From contig JAFGDV010000043.1 in assembly GCA_016931955.1 (NCBI GenBank), positions 1-44,314 on the forward strand: a stretch of DNA of 44,314 nucleotides, read 5' to 3'. This document shows, piece by piece, positions 15,991-24,055 of this stretch. This DNA comes from Candidatus Altarchaeota archaeon (lineage in GTDB: Archaea; Altiarchaeota; Altiarchaeia; IMC4; QMZM01). Made by a program: the position numbers and the translations under genes. How positions within the stretch are numbered: the stretch's first letter is position 1; the number at the start of each line of letters is the position of its first letter. Under the pieces are notes generated by a model that ran no database searches, was not told the origin of the DNA, and worked only from the letters and a program-made list of their open reading frames with translations.

Positions 15991-16043
15991 TGTTTCATTT
16001 TATGTTACAGGAGTTTCAGTGCAGGTTATAGGTAGTTTCATCG
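15991..16043 (+). promoter_or_regulatory. Four-box GTTTCA element, copy B, with embedded TATA
   Basis: Boxes GTTTCA (15992), GTTACA (16004), GTTTCA (16013) and GTTTCA (16035) have the same 12-9-22 spacing as copy A, and a TATA-like GTTATAG (16025-16031) lies at the same place between boxes three and four. Outside the boxes the two elements differ at many bases, so the match is selective. It ends 27 nt before the ATG of the EF-hand lipoprotein, the first gene of the ABC-export operon. Confidence 0.75.
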
Positions 16044-16070
16044 TTCTACTTGCATAGGTGAGGGAAAAAC

Positions 16071-16427
16071 ATGGAGAAGACATGCACAATACTATGTATC
16101 CTCATCATATGCTGCGGATGCCTGAGCAGCCAGGAAACGGTTCAAGAGGAAGAACGGGAAATACCCCAAGGAGGGTATGGTGGGAGAAAACCCCCAGGCA
16201 ATATGACACCAGATATGAGGCCTCCTGGCAATATGACTCATGGTATGAGAGGACTGGGCTTGGATATGACAGAACACGATCTAGATGGTGACGGCCTTCT
16301 CAGTGAGGAAGAAATGATCGCTGCCCGAGAAGCCATGATGGATAATCCTCGATTCATCGAGAGAATCGACTCAGACGGAGACGGCATATTAAACGAAGAA
16401 GAAAAAAACAAAAAACCAACTCAATAA
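16071..16427 (+). CDS. EF-hand calcium-binding lipoprotein
   Basis: This 118-residue lipoprotein has a short Cys-rich signal (CILCILIICCGC, lipobox Cys about 17). The N-terminal half is Pro/Gly/Met-rich with repeated PPGNMT and MRG-type words. The C-terminal half carries two EF-hand loops, DLDGDGLLSEEE (about 71-82) and DSDGDGILNEEE (about 99-110), each with the D-x-D-x-D-G...E pattern needed for calcium. It probably senses or buffers calcium on the outer face of the membrane. It is the first gene after GTTTCA copy B and lies 13 bp ahead of the COG1361 gene, so it is probably co-transcribed with the transporter. Confidence 0.85.
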   Translation: MEKTCTILCILIICCGCLSSQETVQEEEREIPQGGYGGRKPPGNMTPDMRPPGNMTHGMRGLGLDMTEHDLDGDGLLSEEEMIAAREAMMDNPRFIERIDSDGDGILNEEEKNKKPTQ

Positions 16428-16440
16428 AGGTGATAAAAAA

Positions 16441-18108
16441 ATGGGAAAAACAACAACGTATGGGATTATTGTGTTGTTCCTATTCGCTGTAGGGGCATGC
16501 GCTGTCAGCGCATATGATGCGACGAATGTGGTAGTAGACTTCGACAAAACAGAGGCTGATGAAAGCCTGCTAGCAGGCGAAAGCGGCGTCCTGAATCTGG
16601 TCATAAAAAATACTGGAGACTATGACGCAGAAGACGTTGAAGTATGGATTCAAAGTAATGCAAAAATAACCTCAAGTAAGAGGCTCTACGTAGGGGTGAT
16701 AGAAGGCGGAGAGTCTAAAACCCTGCTTTTAACGCTGAAGGTAAATGACGACGCAGCCACGGGGCTCGCAGTCATACCAGTAGAGATAAGCTACGACGGA
16801 TACGATAAATACGAGAGACGGAAATATGACCAGCACACGAGCTGGCAGATCCCTCTTAGGATAGAAGGCGACCCGCTGTTTCAGGTAAAACCAGCTAAGA
16901 CGACATTCTACAGAGACAACGTGGATGAGCTGATTCTACAAGTAAAAACAGAGAACTCTGTGAGGAACCTGCAGGCAACCCTGACATCAGAATGCCTGAC
17001 CATAATAGGCTCGTCTAGGGCGTATATTGGAGACATCAACACTGGGAAAGAATTCAACATAACATATGATATAAAGCCGACCGAGGAAGGGGCGTGCACC
17101 GCAGATCTGACGCTAAGCTATTCAGATTCCTTCGGCAGCAAGACAAGCGACGAAATAAACATCGGATTAAACATCGAGGAAGCCGGAGTAGATTTCAGGA
17201 TAACGAACATCAGTTATGATGCGACGGGTCCGGGCCAGACCATGAAACTAAGGCTTTCAGTGAAGAACGTAGGAGAAGCAGATGCAAAGGACACAACCCT
17301 CTCCCTGTCGCTCTCAGACCCCTTCACGACAGCGGACACAACGGAGAAATATGTTGGAAGAGTGAATGCGGGAGAAACAGTGGACGCAGAATTCAATCTT
17401 GCGGTCTCATGGGACGCTGAAACAAAGGTATACTCTGTCCCACTGAACATAGGATACAAGGTCGGCGGTACATCATACACTGCCAAGAAAGACGTTGGAG
17501 TGGACGTTGGTGGACAGGTCAGGTTGGAGATAATCAATGTAGAATCCAGCAGGGGCTCGCTGCAGGTCGACGTAGCCAACGTAGGCACCAGGACCGCGGA
17601 GAGCATTAAGGCGACATTAGTTGTCGGGGATGGAGCAAGATTTGTGAGCTCTTCCACCGCAAGCCAGACAACACGCCAGACCGGCGGCGGCTTAGGAATA
17701 ATACCTGGAATGGGTCGCAGCAGACCCACTACTTCAGGGGATACTGGAAACACCGACCAAACACCCCAAGCTATGGAAGCAACGAACACGTCAGGTCAAC
17801 CCCAGACCTACGTCGCCTATAAGTCGGACATCAAGCCGACAAAGCAGACCACGTTCACATTCGACGCCAGCATCTCAGGGACAGCAACCCTGGTCTTCGA
17901 ATACACTGGAGCCAACAACGAGAGGATAACTCAGAGAGAACAGATAAGCCTGGGTGGAACGAACTCTATGACTGGAGTGACTGGATTCACTGCGGCAACA
18001 GGCTCCAGGGGCAGCACCGGAATAACAACATATCTCATCTACGGAGTGGCTGTTTTGGTGGTTGTTTTCGTCGCATATAAGTTGTATAGGAAACGAAAGA
18101 ATAAGTGA
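16441..18108 (+). CDS. COG1361-type exoprotein with CARDB/NEW3-like repeats
   Basis: This 555-residue surface protein has a signal peptide (residues about 1-22), several immunoglobulin-like repeats of the CARDB/NEW3 kind (LLAGESGVLNLVIKNTGDYDAEDVEVWI at about 39-66; GPGQTMKLRLSVKNVGEADAKDTTLSL at about 262-288; QVDVANVGTRTAESIKATLV near 377), a Ser/Thr/Gly/Gln-rich segment (about 405-455), and a C-terminal membrane helix (TYLIYGVAVLVVVFVAY) followed by a Lys/Arg stop-transfer. COG1361 proteins are regularly encoded beside MacB-like permeases and LolD-like ATPases in archaea and are thought to be the extracytoplasmic part of that complex. The next gene starts within or just after its stop. Confidence 0.87.
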   Translation: MGKTTTYGIIVLFLFAVGACAVSAYDATNVVVDFDKTEADESLLAGESGVLNLVIKNTGDYDAEDVEVWIQSNAKITSSKRLYVGVIEGGESKTLLLTLKVNDDAATGLAVIPVEISYDGYDKYERRKYDQHTSWQIPLRIEGDPLFQVKPAKTTFYRDNVDELILQVKTENSVRNLQATLTSECLTIIGSSRAYIGDINTGKEFNITYDIKPTEEGACTADLTLSYSDSFGSKTSDEINIGLNIEEAGVDFRITNISYDATGPGQTMKLRLSVKNVGEADAKDTTLSLSLSDPFTTADTTEKYVGRVNAGETVDAEFNLAVSWDAETKVYSVPLNIGYKVGGTSYTAKKDVGVDVGGQVRLEIINVESSRGSLQVDVANVGTRTAESIKATLVVGDGARFVSSSTASQTTRQTGGGLGIIPGMGRSRPTTSGDTGNTDQTPQAMEATNTSGQPQTYVAYKSDIKPTKQTTFTFDASISGTATLVFEYTGANNERITQREQISLGGTNSMTGVTGFTAATGSRGSTGITTYLIYGVAVLVVVFVAYKLYRKRKNK

Positions 18109-18110
18109 AG

Positions 18111-19289
18111 ATGATAGACGTAGCCTTAAAGAACGTATTCCGGCAGAGGGTGAGAAGCGGCCTCACCATACTGGGGATAGCGATAGGTATAGGCTTGATC
18201 CTGGCATTAGGCGCCATCGGCGAAGGACTGAACAAACAGATCAGGGAATCATTCGGCGACATAGCAGGAGTCATAGACGTCAGAGCCGATTTTGAAAACG
18301 ATGAAGGCATCAGCGACGACGTGATCGAAGGAATAAAGAAGATCGATGGTGTGACCAGCGTCGTACCTGTCGGAGAATACCAGATCAGAAGAGGAAGCCG
18401 AGGAATGGGCGGCATGATGTTCAGGTTCGGGGGAGTTGGGGGAGCATCTATGACCTTCACCGGCATATTCCCAGAAGACCAGGACTACCTCATAGGGGAG
18501 CATATCATAGCGGAGGAAGGCAGGAAGCTCGACGAATCAGATGATAGAGAATACGTTGTTGTCTTAGGTAGCACTACTGCAGAAAACCAGTACCTCAACC
18601 TAGGGGATGAGATCGAGTATGAGAGGAGAGAGGATGGAGAAGACGAAGAAATAGAGAGCTACTACTTTGAGGTGATAGGTATCCTGGAAGAAACCGGAGA
18701 CAGCAGCATAGACGAAGCCGCTTTTGTACTATTAAGGACGATGCAGGAACTCGAAGACGACGAAACAATAACCAGCCTTAAGGTCAGGATCAGCGACGTC
18801 GAATTGGTCGAGACCATCACGGAAGACATAAATTACTACTCCGATGAAGTGATGGCGTCCTCACCTCTGTCGATGGTCAGGAACATGGAGTCGACGCTTT
18901 CGACGCTGCAGATGGCAGTCTACGGGATCGCTGCAATATCCCTCCTAGTCGGCGGCATCGGGGTCATGAACACGATGATCATGTCGGTTATGGAGCGCAG
19001 ACGAGAGATAGGGGTGATGAAAGCCATCGGGGCGACAACGACGACCATACTTATTCAGGTACTTGAGGAGTCAGCTTTTCTGAGCGGAATAGGCGGATTA
19101 ACAGGTCTTATGCTCGGCTACGCCTCAACAGGGATCATAACACAGTACACGACCTTTACAACTATACTGACGCCGGAACTCATCTCCTTAGGCCTGGGGT
19201 TTTCAGTGATACTTGGCATGGGTGCTGGATTATATCCCGCATGGAGTGCTTCCCAATTGGATCCAATAGAGGTGCTGCGATATGAATAA
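18111..19289 (+). CDS. MacB/FtsX-type ABC transporter permease
   Basis: This 392-residue permease has one N-terminal helix (SGLTILGIAIGIGLILALGAIG, after the typical ALKNVFRQRVR start), a large extracytoplasmic MacB core domain (about 40-265, here acidic), and three C-terminal helices with the FtsX signature GIGVMNTMIMSVMERRREIGVMKAIGAT. The final PAWSASQLDPIEVLRYE is the standard MacB/LolC ending. These mechanotransmitting transporters move no substrate through the membrane themselves. They work on lipoproteins or surface partners using ATP. The ATG at 18111 matches the family start. A GTG at 18105 overlapping the upstream stop is possible. The ATPase gene overlaps the 3' end by 8 bp. Confidence 0.92.
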   Translation: MIDVALKNVFRQRVRSGLTILGIAIGIGLILALGAIGEGLNKQIRESFGDIAGVIDVRADFENDEGISDDVIEGIKKIDGVTSVVPVGEYQIRRGSRGMGGMMFRFGGVGGASMTFTGIFPEDQDYLIGEHIIAEEGRKLDESDDREYVVVLGSTTAENQYLNLGDEIEYERREDGEDEEIESYYFEVIGILEETGDSSIDEAAFVLLRTMQELEDDETITSLKVRISDVELVETITEDINYYSDEVMASSPLSMVRNMESTLSTLQMAVYGIAAISLLVGGIGVMNTMIMSVMERRREIGVMKAIGATTTTILIQVLEESAFLSGIGGLTGLMLGYASTGIITQYTTFTTILTPELISLGLGFSVILGMGAGLYPAWSASQLDPIEVLRYE

Positions 19290-19959
19290 TGGAGAAATAG
19301 TCTGCACGGGCCTGGTTAAGACCTACAATGTGGGACAACCTAATGAATTCAAGGCACTTAGGGGCTTGGACTTAACACTATCCGAAGGCGAATGTGCAAG
19401 CATCATCGGGCCCTCAGGTTCTGGGAAATCAACGCTCCTGAACTTGATGAGCTGCCTTGACACGCCAACAGAAGGCGAAGTCTACATAGAGGGTATTGAC
19501 ATCAATTCATTGAACGGCTTCGAGAAGGCCCGGCTTAGAAGAGAGAAACTGGGATTCATCTTCCAGCAGTTCAACCTCATAAGGGGGATGACATCCTATG
19601 AGAACATCGAGCTACCCATGAGATTCAAGGGTCTGCCCCCCAAGGAGAGGAAGAAGCGAGTCACCGAATTATTAGATCTCTTCGGCTTGGAGGGAAAGGA
19701 AAGAAACAAACCCACCGAATTATCTGGAGGAGAACAACAGAGGGTCGCGATCGCAAGGGCACTGGCTAACAACCCAAAGATCATCCTAGCAGATGAACCA
19801 ACCGGAAACCTTGACACAAAAACAGGGGAAAAAATAATGGACCTGCTCCTGAGACTTAACCAAGAGGAAAAGAAAACACTCGTCATCGTAACCCACGATC
19901 AGAGGATAGCACAGCAAACATGCAAGGTGGTAGAGATACAAGACGGCAGAATAAAATAG
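19282..19959 (+). CDS. MacB/LolD-type ABC transporter ATPase
   Basis: This 225-residue ATPase has Walker A GPSGSGKST (about residues 43-51), the Q-loop FIFQQFNLIRGMTSYENIELPM typical of the LolD/MacB group, signature LSGGEQQRVAIARALANNP, Walker B IILADEPTGNLD and the H-loop VTHDQRIA. It powers the permease encoded just upstream. The operon EF-hand lipoprotein - COG1361 - permease - ATPase is intact. Its end lies 8 bp from the convergent serpin gene. Confidence 0.95.
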   Translation: MNNGEIVCTGLVKTYNVGQPNEFKALRGLDLTLSEGECASIIGPSGSGKSTLLNLMSCLDTPTEGEVYIEGIDINSLNGFEKARLRREKLGFIFQQFNLIRGMTSYENIELPMRFKGLPPKERKKRVTELLDLFGLEGKERNKPTELSGGEQQRVAIARALANNPKIILADEPTGNLDTKTGEKIMDLLLRLNQEEKKTLVIVTHDQRIAQQTCKVVEIQDGRIK

Positions 19960-19966
19960 GGACAAA

Positions 19967-21208
19967 TCAACCCGCAGTCGGATCGCTGACCCTCCCCAGG
20001 AACAGGATATTCCCAGAGGACTTCTGCTGGATAATAAAGATGAAGGGGTGATCTGCGTTAAAGATTATCCTCTCCTGTGGTTCTGGCGTGGCACTCAAAG
20101 TCATTATCACCGCCGTAGCCGCAGCAGCCTCCGTGCCCTCCTCATTAACCCCGACGAAGGCCTGATGGATGACGCTGCTTATATAGAGGTCGCGTTTCCC
20201 ATCCATCCCAGAGAAATCCGCCTCATATGAGAATGCAGTCAGCATGCCCATCGCCTTTAAGGTTTCGGCCATAAAATACTTGGTCTCGAACTTGAATCGG
20301 GGCAGATAGAGTTCATCTATCTTCTCCTCCCTGAGGGCCTTCCGCCACGCTGAGAGCTTCTCTGCGGAGAGAGACTCCTCCAAGGAAGTTATGTCGTCGT
20401 CTTTAGGTAGGAGTATCAGCATCGACAGTTCACCGCCGGAATAAGGCAATTCCAGGATCTGCGCATCAGCAGTTTCAGTGTAGTTGAAGTCTTCCATGAA
20501 CATGGACATCATATCAACTTTGACTGTTTTCTCTCCACCCACCCTAAAGTCGCGTTCCTCAGTCAGCGATTCATTAAACTGCTTAACCCAGGTGCCTTTA
20601 AAGTATATCGCATTGGTGAGGACCAGACGCGTCAAAGGAGTGATAGCTCCAGACGGGATCAGATCCTTTATCTTGTCGTTCGTGTGCTCTTCAACCCAAC
20701 TATTTATTGTCATGCGAGACTTCTCTGTTTCCAAGACAAAGTCCAAGTTCGTCGCTTTTCCACTATAGTATTCTTCTACGACTTTGAAGTATTCTGGAAG
20801 GAACACAAAGTCTCTCTGCGCCCACAAGGCGTTCGCAGTGCTCAGTGCATACGCCTTTCCTTCTCTGTTGATCTCTGCGTTGGCTGCGGAGAAACCTTGC
20901 CTGCGCCCAGAATCATTCTCCGGGAAATGGAAGACTGCCTGGATCTCCTCCGCCGTCTCTCCTCGAGCACCCTCATAGGTCATAGCCAGAGCAGATGAGA
21001 TACTATAAGGCGAAAAAAAGACGTTACCTTCCTGCGACTTATATTCTGAGTAGAGTTCGAAGGCGAACCGGTTGTTGGCTTCCACGACGCCGGATGCGGA
21101 GCTAGATGTTGTATTATCCCTATTTTCCTGCGTATCGATGCAGCCGCATAGGAAGACATCCAATACGAGCGCTGCAATAGTCAATGAGATCATAATCTTC
21201 AAATCCAT
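19967..21208 (-). CDS. Serpin (serine/cysteine protease inhibitor) lipoprotein
   Basis: This 413-residue serpin has a lipoprotein signal (lipobox FLCGC, Cys about 22). The fold signatures are clear: NVFFSPYSISSALAMTYEGARGETAEEI, LVLTNAIYFKGTWVKQF (breach/shutter), and the C-terminal ADHPFIFIIQQKSSGNILFLGRVSDP. The reactive-centre hinge EEGTEAAAATAV has small residues at P9-P12, as in inhibitory serpins, so it should trap proteases rather than be a non-inhibitory member. By alignment with alpha-1-antitrypsin the scissile bond lies near ...IMTLS-A..., suggesting a chymotrypsin- or subtilisin-like target. Serpins are uncommon in archaea. The lipid anchor places it on the cell surface, perhaps against foreign or self proteases. 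Confidence 0.93.
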   Translation of the reverse strand: MDLKIMISLTIAALVLDVFLCGCIDTQENRDNTTSSSASGVVEANNRFAFELYSEYKSQEGNVFFSPYSISSALAMTYEGARGETAEEIQAVFHFPENDSGRRQGFSAANAEINREGKAYALSTANALWAQRDFVFLPEYFKVVEEYYSGKATNLDFVLETEKSRMTINSWVEEHTNDKIKDLIPSGAITPLTRLVLTNAIYFKGTWVKQFNESLTEERDFRVGGEKTVKVDMMSMFMEDFNYTETADAQILELPYSGGELSMLILLPKDDDITSLEESLSAEKLSAWRKALREEKIDELYLPRFKFETKYFMAETLKAMGMLTAFSYEADFSGMDGKRDLYISSVIHQAFVGVNEEGTEAAAATAVIMTLSATPEPQERIIFNADHPFIFIIQQKSSGNILFLGRVSDPTAG

Positions 21209-21278
21209 GTTATGATATTATTCGCCCAATTATAAAGATTTTTCGGTTTATTTCGGCTTAGACCTCAAGATATTATTG

Positions 21279-21770
21279 ATGGAATATGATGATGGGATAC
21301 TGAAGGAATATTACCGCAGATCGTATTTCGCAGTAGACGGGCTCTGGTTCATGAAGGTTGAAGAGGATTCTTCGTTCGAGAAAGCCCTGGAGTTGGACGA
21401 AAAGGTCTGGCGTGTTCTGCCGAAGATACAGGCGAGGAAGGTGAAGGAGCTCCTGGGGATAGATGGAGATTCAGTAAGAGATCTGATAAAGGCGCTGGAG
21501 TTGAAGTGGACGGCTGAAGACTACGGCTTCAAGGTGGTTAAGAGGGGGAAAGATCACGCTGAAATACACCTAAAGAAATGCCCATGGTACGAGCTGATGA
21601 AGAAATCCGGGAGAAAGCATCTGGCTGAGCAGATCGGGGGACTGATATGTACGACCGAATACGGTGCTTGGGCGAAGGAATTCGATCAGAGAATAGAATT
21701 CAAGCTAGAGAATATGCTCTGCCGAGACGATAAACCATGCAGGCTGACATTTAAGTTAGGAGACGAATAA
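21279..21770 (+). CDS. L-2-amino-thiazoline-4-carboxylate hydrolase-like (DUF6125) protein
   Basis: This 163-residue protein has a helical N-terminal half and a C-terminal half with conserved-looking Cys and aromatic positions (KKCPWYELMKKSGRKHLAEQI, CTTEYGAWAKEFDQ, NMLCRDDKPCRLTF). The pattern resembles the L-ATC hydrolase family and its archaeal relatives, small proteins often found next to ferredoxin oxidoreductase genes; their biochemical role in archaea is unclear. It lies 7 bp upstream of iorA on the same strand, so it is probably in the ior operon. The ATG at 21279 is preferred, and a TTG just upstream is the alternative. The assignment is from memory of family patterns and is moderate. 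Confidence 0.6.
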   Translation: MEYDDGILKEYYRRSYFAVDGLWFMKVEEDSSFEKALELDEKVWRVLPKIQARKVKELLGIDGDSVRDLIKALELKWTAEDYGFKVVKRGKDHAEIHLKKCPWYELMKKSGRKHLAEQIGGLICTTEYGAWAKEFDQRIEFKLENMLCRDDKPCRLTFKLGDE

Positions 21771-21777
21771 GATAACG

Positions 21778-23340
21778 ATGACTGAAAGAAGACTGCTGTC
21801 TGGGAATGAGGCGATAGCAAGAGGCGCTATAGATGCGGGAATTTCGATCGCGACATCCTATCCTGGAACGCCTTCAACAGAGATCCTGGAATACATAGCA
21901 GCAAACGCTGACGGAATACACGCTGAGTGGTCGGTTAACGAGAAGGTGGCGCTGGAGACAGCCATCGGAGCATCATATTCAGGAGTTAGGGCAATATGCT
22001 CGATGAAGCACGTTGGGGTGAATGTGGCAGCAGACCCCCTGATGACCCTAGCATACACTGGAGTCAAAGGCGGTTTAGTGTTGGTTGCAGCCGATGATCC
22101 AGGAATGCATTCATCACAGAACGAGCAGGACTCACGGCACTACGTGAAGGCGGCGAAGATACTCTGCCTCGAACCATGTGACTCACAGGAGGCCTACGAT
22201 ATGAGCAAGGAGGCCTTCAACATCTCAGAGGAGACCAAGCTGCCCATAATGCTGAGGACGATGACTAGGATATCACATACTAGCTCTCCTGTGAACGTGG
22301 AGAAAGCGGAGAAGAAAAAGAAGCCCTCCTTAGAGATAGATGCCAGAGAATGGGTCATGGTCCCAGCAAATGCGCGTGTAAGACATAAGGTGTTGAATGA
22401 AAAACAGCCCCTTCTGAGGGAGTTGTCTGAAGGATCAAGGTTCAACAAGGTAGTGAAGAAAGGAAACGAAAAAAAAGGCATCATCGCGTTCGGTTCAGCA
22501 TACAACTATGTTGGAGAATTCTACGATGGAAGGTCTGCGCTGCTGAGGGTGTCAACGTATCCGTTCCCTATGAAGATGATCAATGAATTCTTGGAGGATC
22601 TGGAGAAGGTCATTGTCTTAGAGGAAGGAGACCCGCTGCTGGAGGAAGCTGTAAGGTGTCTCCACTCCAACGTGCATGGGAGATTAAACGGAGAAGTACC
22701 CCTGGAGGGAGAGCTCACGCCAGAGATAGCGGCAAAGGTCTTAGGTAAGGGCACTCCAGGAGAGAAAAAACCAGGGATAGATCTGCCTCCAAGGCCGCCG
22801 CGTCTATGCCCAGGATGCCCCCACCAGAGCCTATACAATGCACTGAAGAAGGTGGAGACCTCAATCATCACAGGGGATATTGGATGCTATACTCTAGGGG
22901 TGAGGTTTGGAACACTGCATACTTGTCTGTGCATGGGCGCCGGCATAAGCCAGGCAGCTGGAATATCCCACACAGGAATAGGGAAGGTAGCAGCAGTAAT
23001 AGGAGAGTCAACGTTCCTCCACTCAGGAATAACGGCATTGATGAATGCGGTCTACAATAAGGCGAATATGTTGGTGATAATAATGGACAACAGCGCAGTA
23101 GCTATGACAGGACACCAGCCGACACCTCTAACAGGGGTCACGGCGACAGGGGATATGGGAGGAAAGATCACGCTAGAGGAAATAGTGAAGTCATGTAATG
23201 TCGCCTCCGTGGATGTGGTAGACCCATACAAGGAGGTCGAAGTCGAGAAATTGCTCAGAAAGAGACTGGATGAAAAAGGAGTTAAGGTAGTCATCTCACG
23301 CGGACCATGCATCATCATCAAGAAGAGGATGACGAAATGA
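21778..23340 (+). CDS. iorA: Indolepyruvate ferredoxin oxidoreductase alpha subunit, lacking ferredoxin domain
   Basis: The enzyme converts aromatic 2-oxo acids plus CoA to aryl-acetyl-CoA, CO2 and reduced ferredoxin (or the reverse). In this 520-residue product the N-terminal pyrimidine-type domain (ATSYPGTPSTEILEYIA, HAEWSVNEKVALE) and the TPP-binding domain (CPGCPHQ at 344-350, GDIGCYTLG at about 366, DNSAVAMTGHQPTP at about 437) are intact. Known IorA proteins run to about 600-650 residues and end in a ferredoxin domain with two 4Fe-4S clusters. This one stops at ISRGPCIIIKKRMTK, just before that domain, and iorB begins 4 bp inside its end, so there is no room for it. Electrons must leave through another protein, or the activity differs. 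Confidence 0.93.
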   Translation: MTERRLLSGNEAIARGAIDAGISIATSYPGTPSTEILEYIAANADGIHAEWSVNEKVALETAIGASYSGVRAICSMKHVGVNVAADPLMTLAYTGVKGGLVLVAADDPGMHSSQNEQDSRHYVKAAKILCLEPCDSQEAYDMSKEAFNISEETKLPIMLRTMTRISHTSSPVNVEKAEKKKKPSLEIDAREWVMVPANARVRHKVLNEKQPLLRELSEGSRFNKVVKKGNEKKGIIAFGSAYNYVGEFYDGRSALLRVSTYPFPMKMINEFLEDLEKVIVLEEGDPLLEEAVRCLHSNVHGRLNGEVPLEGELTPEIAAKVLGKGTPGEKKPGIDLPPRPPRLCPGCPHQSLYNALKKVETSIITGDIGCYTLGVRFGTLHTCLCMGAGISQAAGISHTGIGKVAAVIGESTFLHSGITALMNAVYNKANMLVIIMDNSAVAMTGHQPTPLTGVTATGDMGGKITLEEIVKSCNVASVDVVDPYKEVEVEKLLRKRLDEKGVKVVISRGPCIIIKKRMTK

Positions 23341-23891
23341 AGTACAACATGCTCATAGTCGGAGTGGGCGGGCAGGGAATACTGCTGGTTTCTGAGATAA
23401 TCTCAAAGGCGGCGATGAAAAGCGGGTTTTACGTGAAGAAATCCGAGACCCATGGAATGGCTCAACGCGGGGGCTCAGTTATGACGCACATAAGGTTCGC
23501 TGACGAAGAAGTCCACAGCCCATTGATTCCAAAGGGTTCATTGGATATGCTGCTAGCATTCGAACCACTGGAGGCTCTAAGGTACCTCAGCTACCTCGGA
23601 GAAGACTCCAAACTCATAGTGAACAGCAACCCAGTGAATGTGGAAAACTATCCACCAATCGAGGAAGTCCTCAAAGAGATCAGAAAACAGGAGAACTCAC
23701 TCCTAGTTGATGCGAAAAAGCTTGCAATAGAAGCAGGACACCCGCTTACACAGAACACCGTGATGCTGGGAGCAGCAAGCAAGCGCCTGCCGATAAAGAA
23801 AGAAGTCCTTGAAGAAAATATAAGAAAGGGTGTGAAGCGGGCGCTAGAGGAAAACCTGAAGGCATTCAAGCTAGGATCGGCGAGCACATGA
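23337..23891 (+). CDS. iorB: Indolepyruvate ferredoxin oxidoreductase beta subunit
   Basis: This 184-residue gamma-domain-type subunit of the 2-oxoacid oxidoreductase superfamily has the CoA-binding-domain start NMLIVGVGGQGILLVSEIISKAAMKSGFYVKKSETHGMAQRGGSVMTHIRF, with the diagnostic GVGGQG and ETHGMAQRGG blocks, then DMLLAFEPLEALRYL and TQNTVMLGAA. It is of typical IorB length. The ATG at 23337 overlaps the iorA stop (ATGA). It works with IorA in aromatic amino-acid degradation or arylacetate assimilation. The PaaK-like ligases at 10771-13417 supply or use the same CoA esters. Confidence 0.94.
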   Translation: MKYNMLIVGVGGQGILLVSEIISKAAMKSGFYVKKSETHGMAQRGGSVMTHIRFADEEVHSPLIPKGSLDMLLAFEPLEALRYLSYLGEDSKLIVNSNPVNVENYPPIEEVLKEIRKQENSLLVDAKKLAIEAGHPLTQNTVMLGAASKRLPIKKEVLEENIRKGVKRALEENLKAFKLGSAST

Positions 23892-23893
23892 AC

Positions 23894-24055
23894 CTATTCG
23901 CGCCCGAAACCATTGCACTTCTTGCATTTAATCTTTCCGCTGCCCAAACAATTTTTGCAAGTCTCGATGTCGCCCATGGGCTTGGAATTGTAACCTTTCC
24001 CATCACATTTCTTGCACTTAACCAAACCTAAGCCGTTGCATTTAGGACAAAGCAT
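23894..24055 (-). CDS. Small DnaJ-type zinc-knuckle protein
   Basis: This 53-residue protein is not a longer gene fragment: it has its own ATG (24055), a strong Shine-Dalgarno sequence (GGAGGTG, inside the end of the upstream gene) and a stop at 23894. It carries four C-x-x-C motifs: CPKCNGLG (3-10), CKKCDGKG (14-21), CKNCLGSG (33-40) and CKKCNGFG (44-51), exactly the CxxCxGxG series of the DnaJ cysteine-rich domain, which binds two zinc ions. The J-domain and the rest of DnaJ are absent. It overlaps the MetE-like gene by 14 bp, so it is translationally coupled to it. It may be a metallochaperone or a small scaffold, or may handle zinc for the methyltransferase (inference). Confidence 0.88.
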   Translation of the reverse strand: MLCPKCNGLGLVKCKKCDGKGYNSKPMGDIETCKNCLGSGKIKCKKCNGFGRE

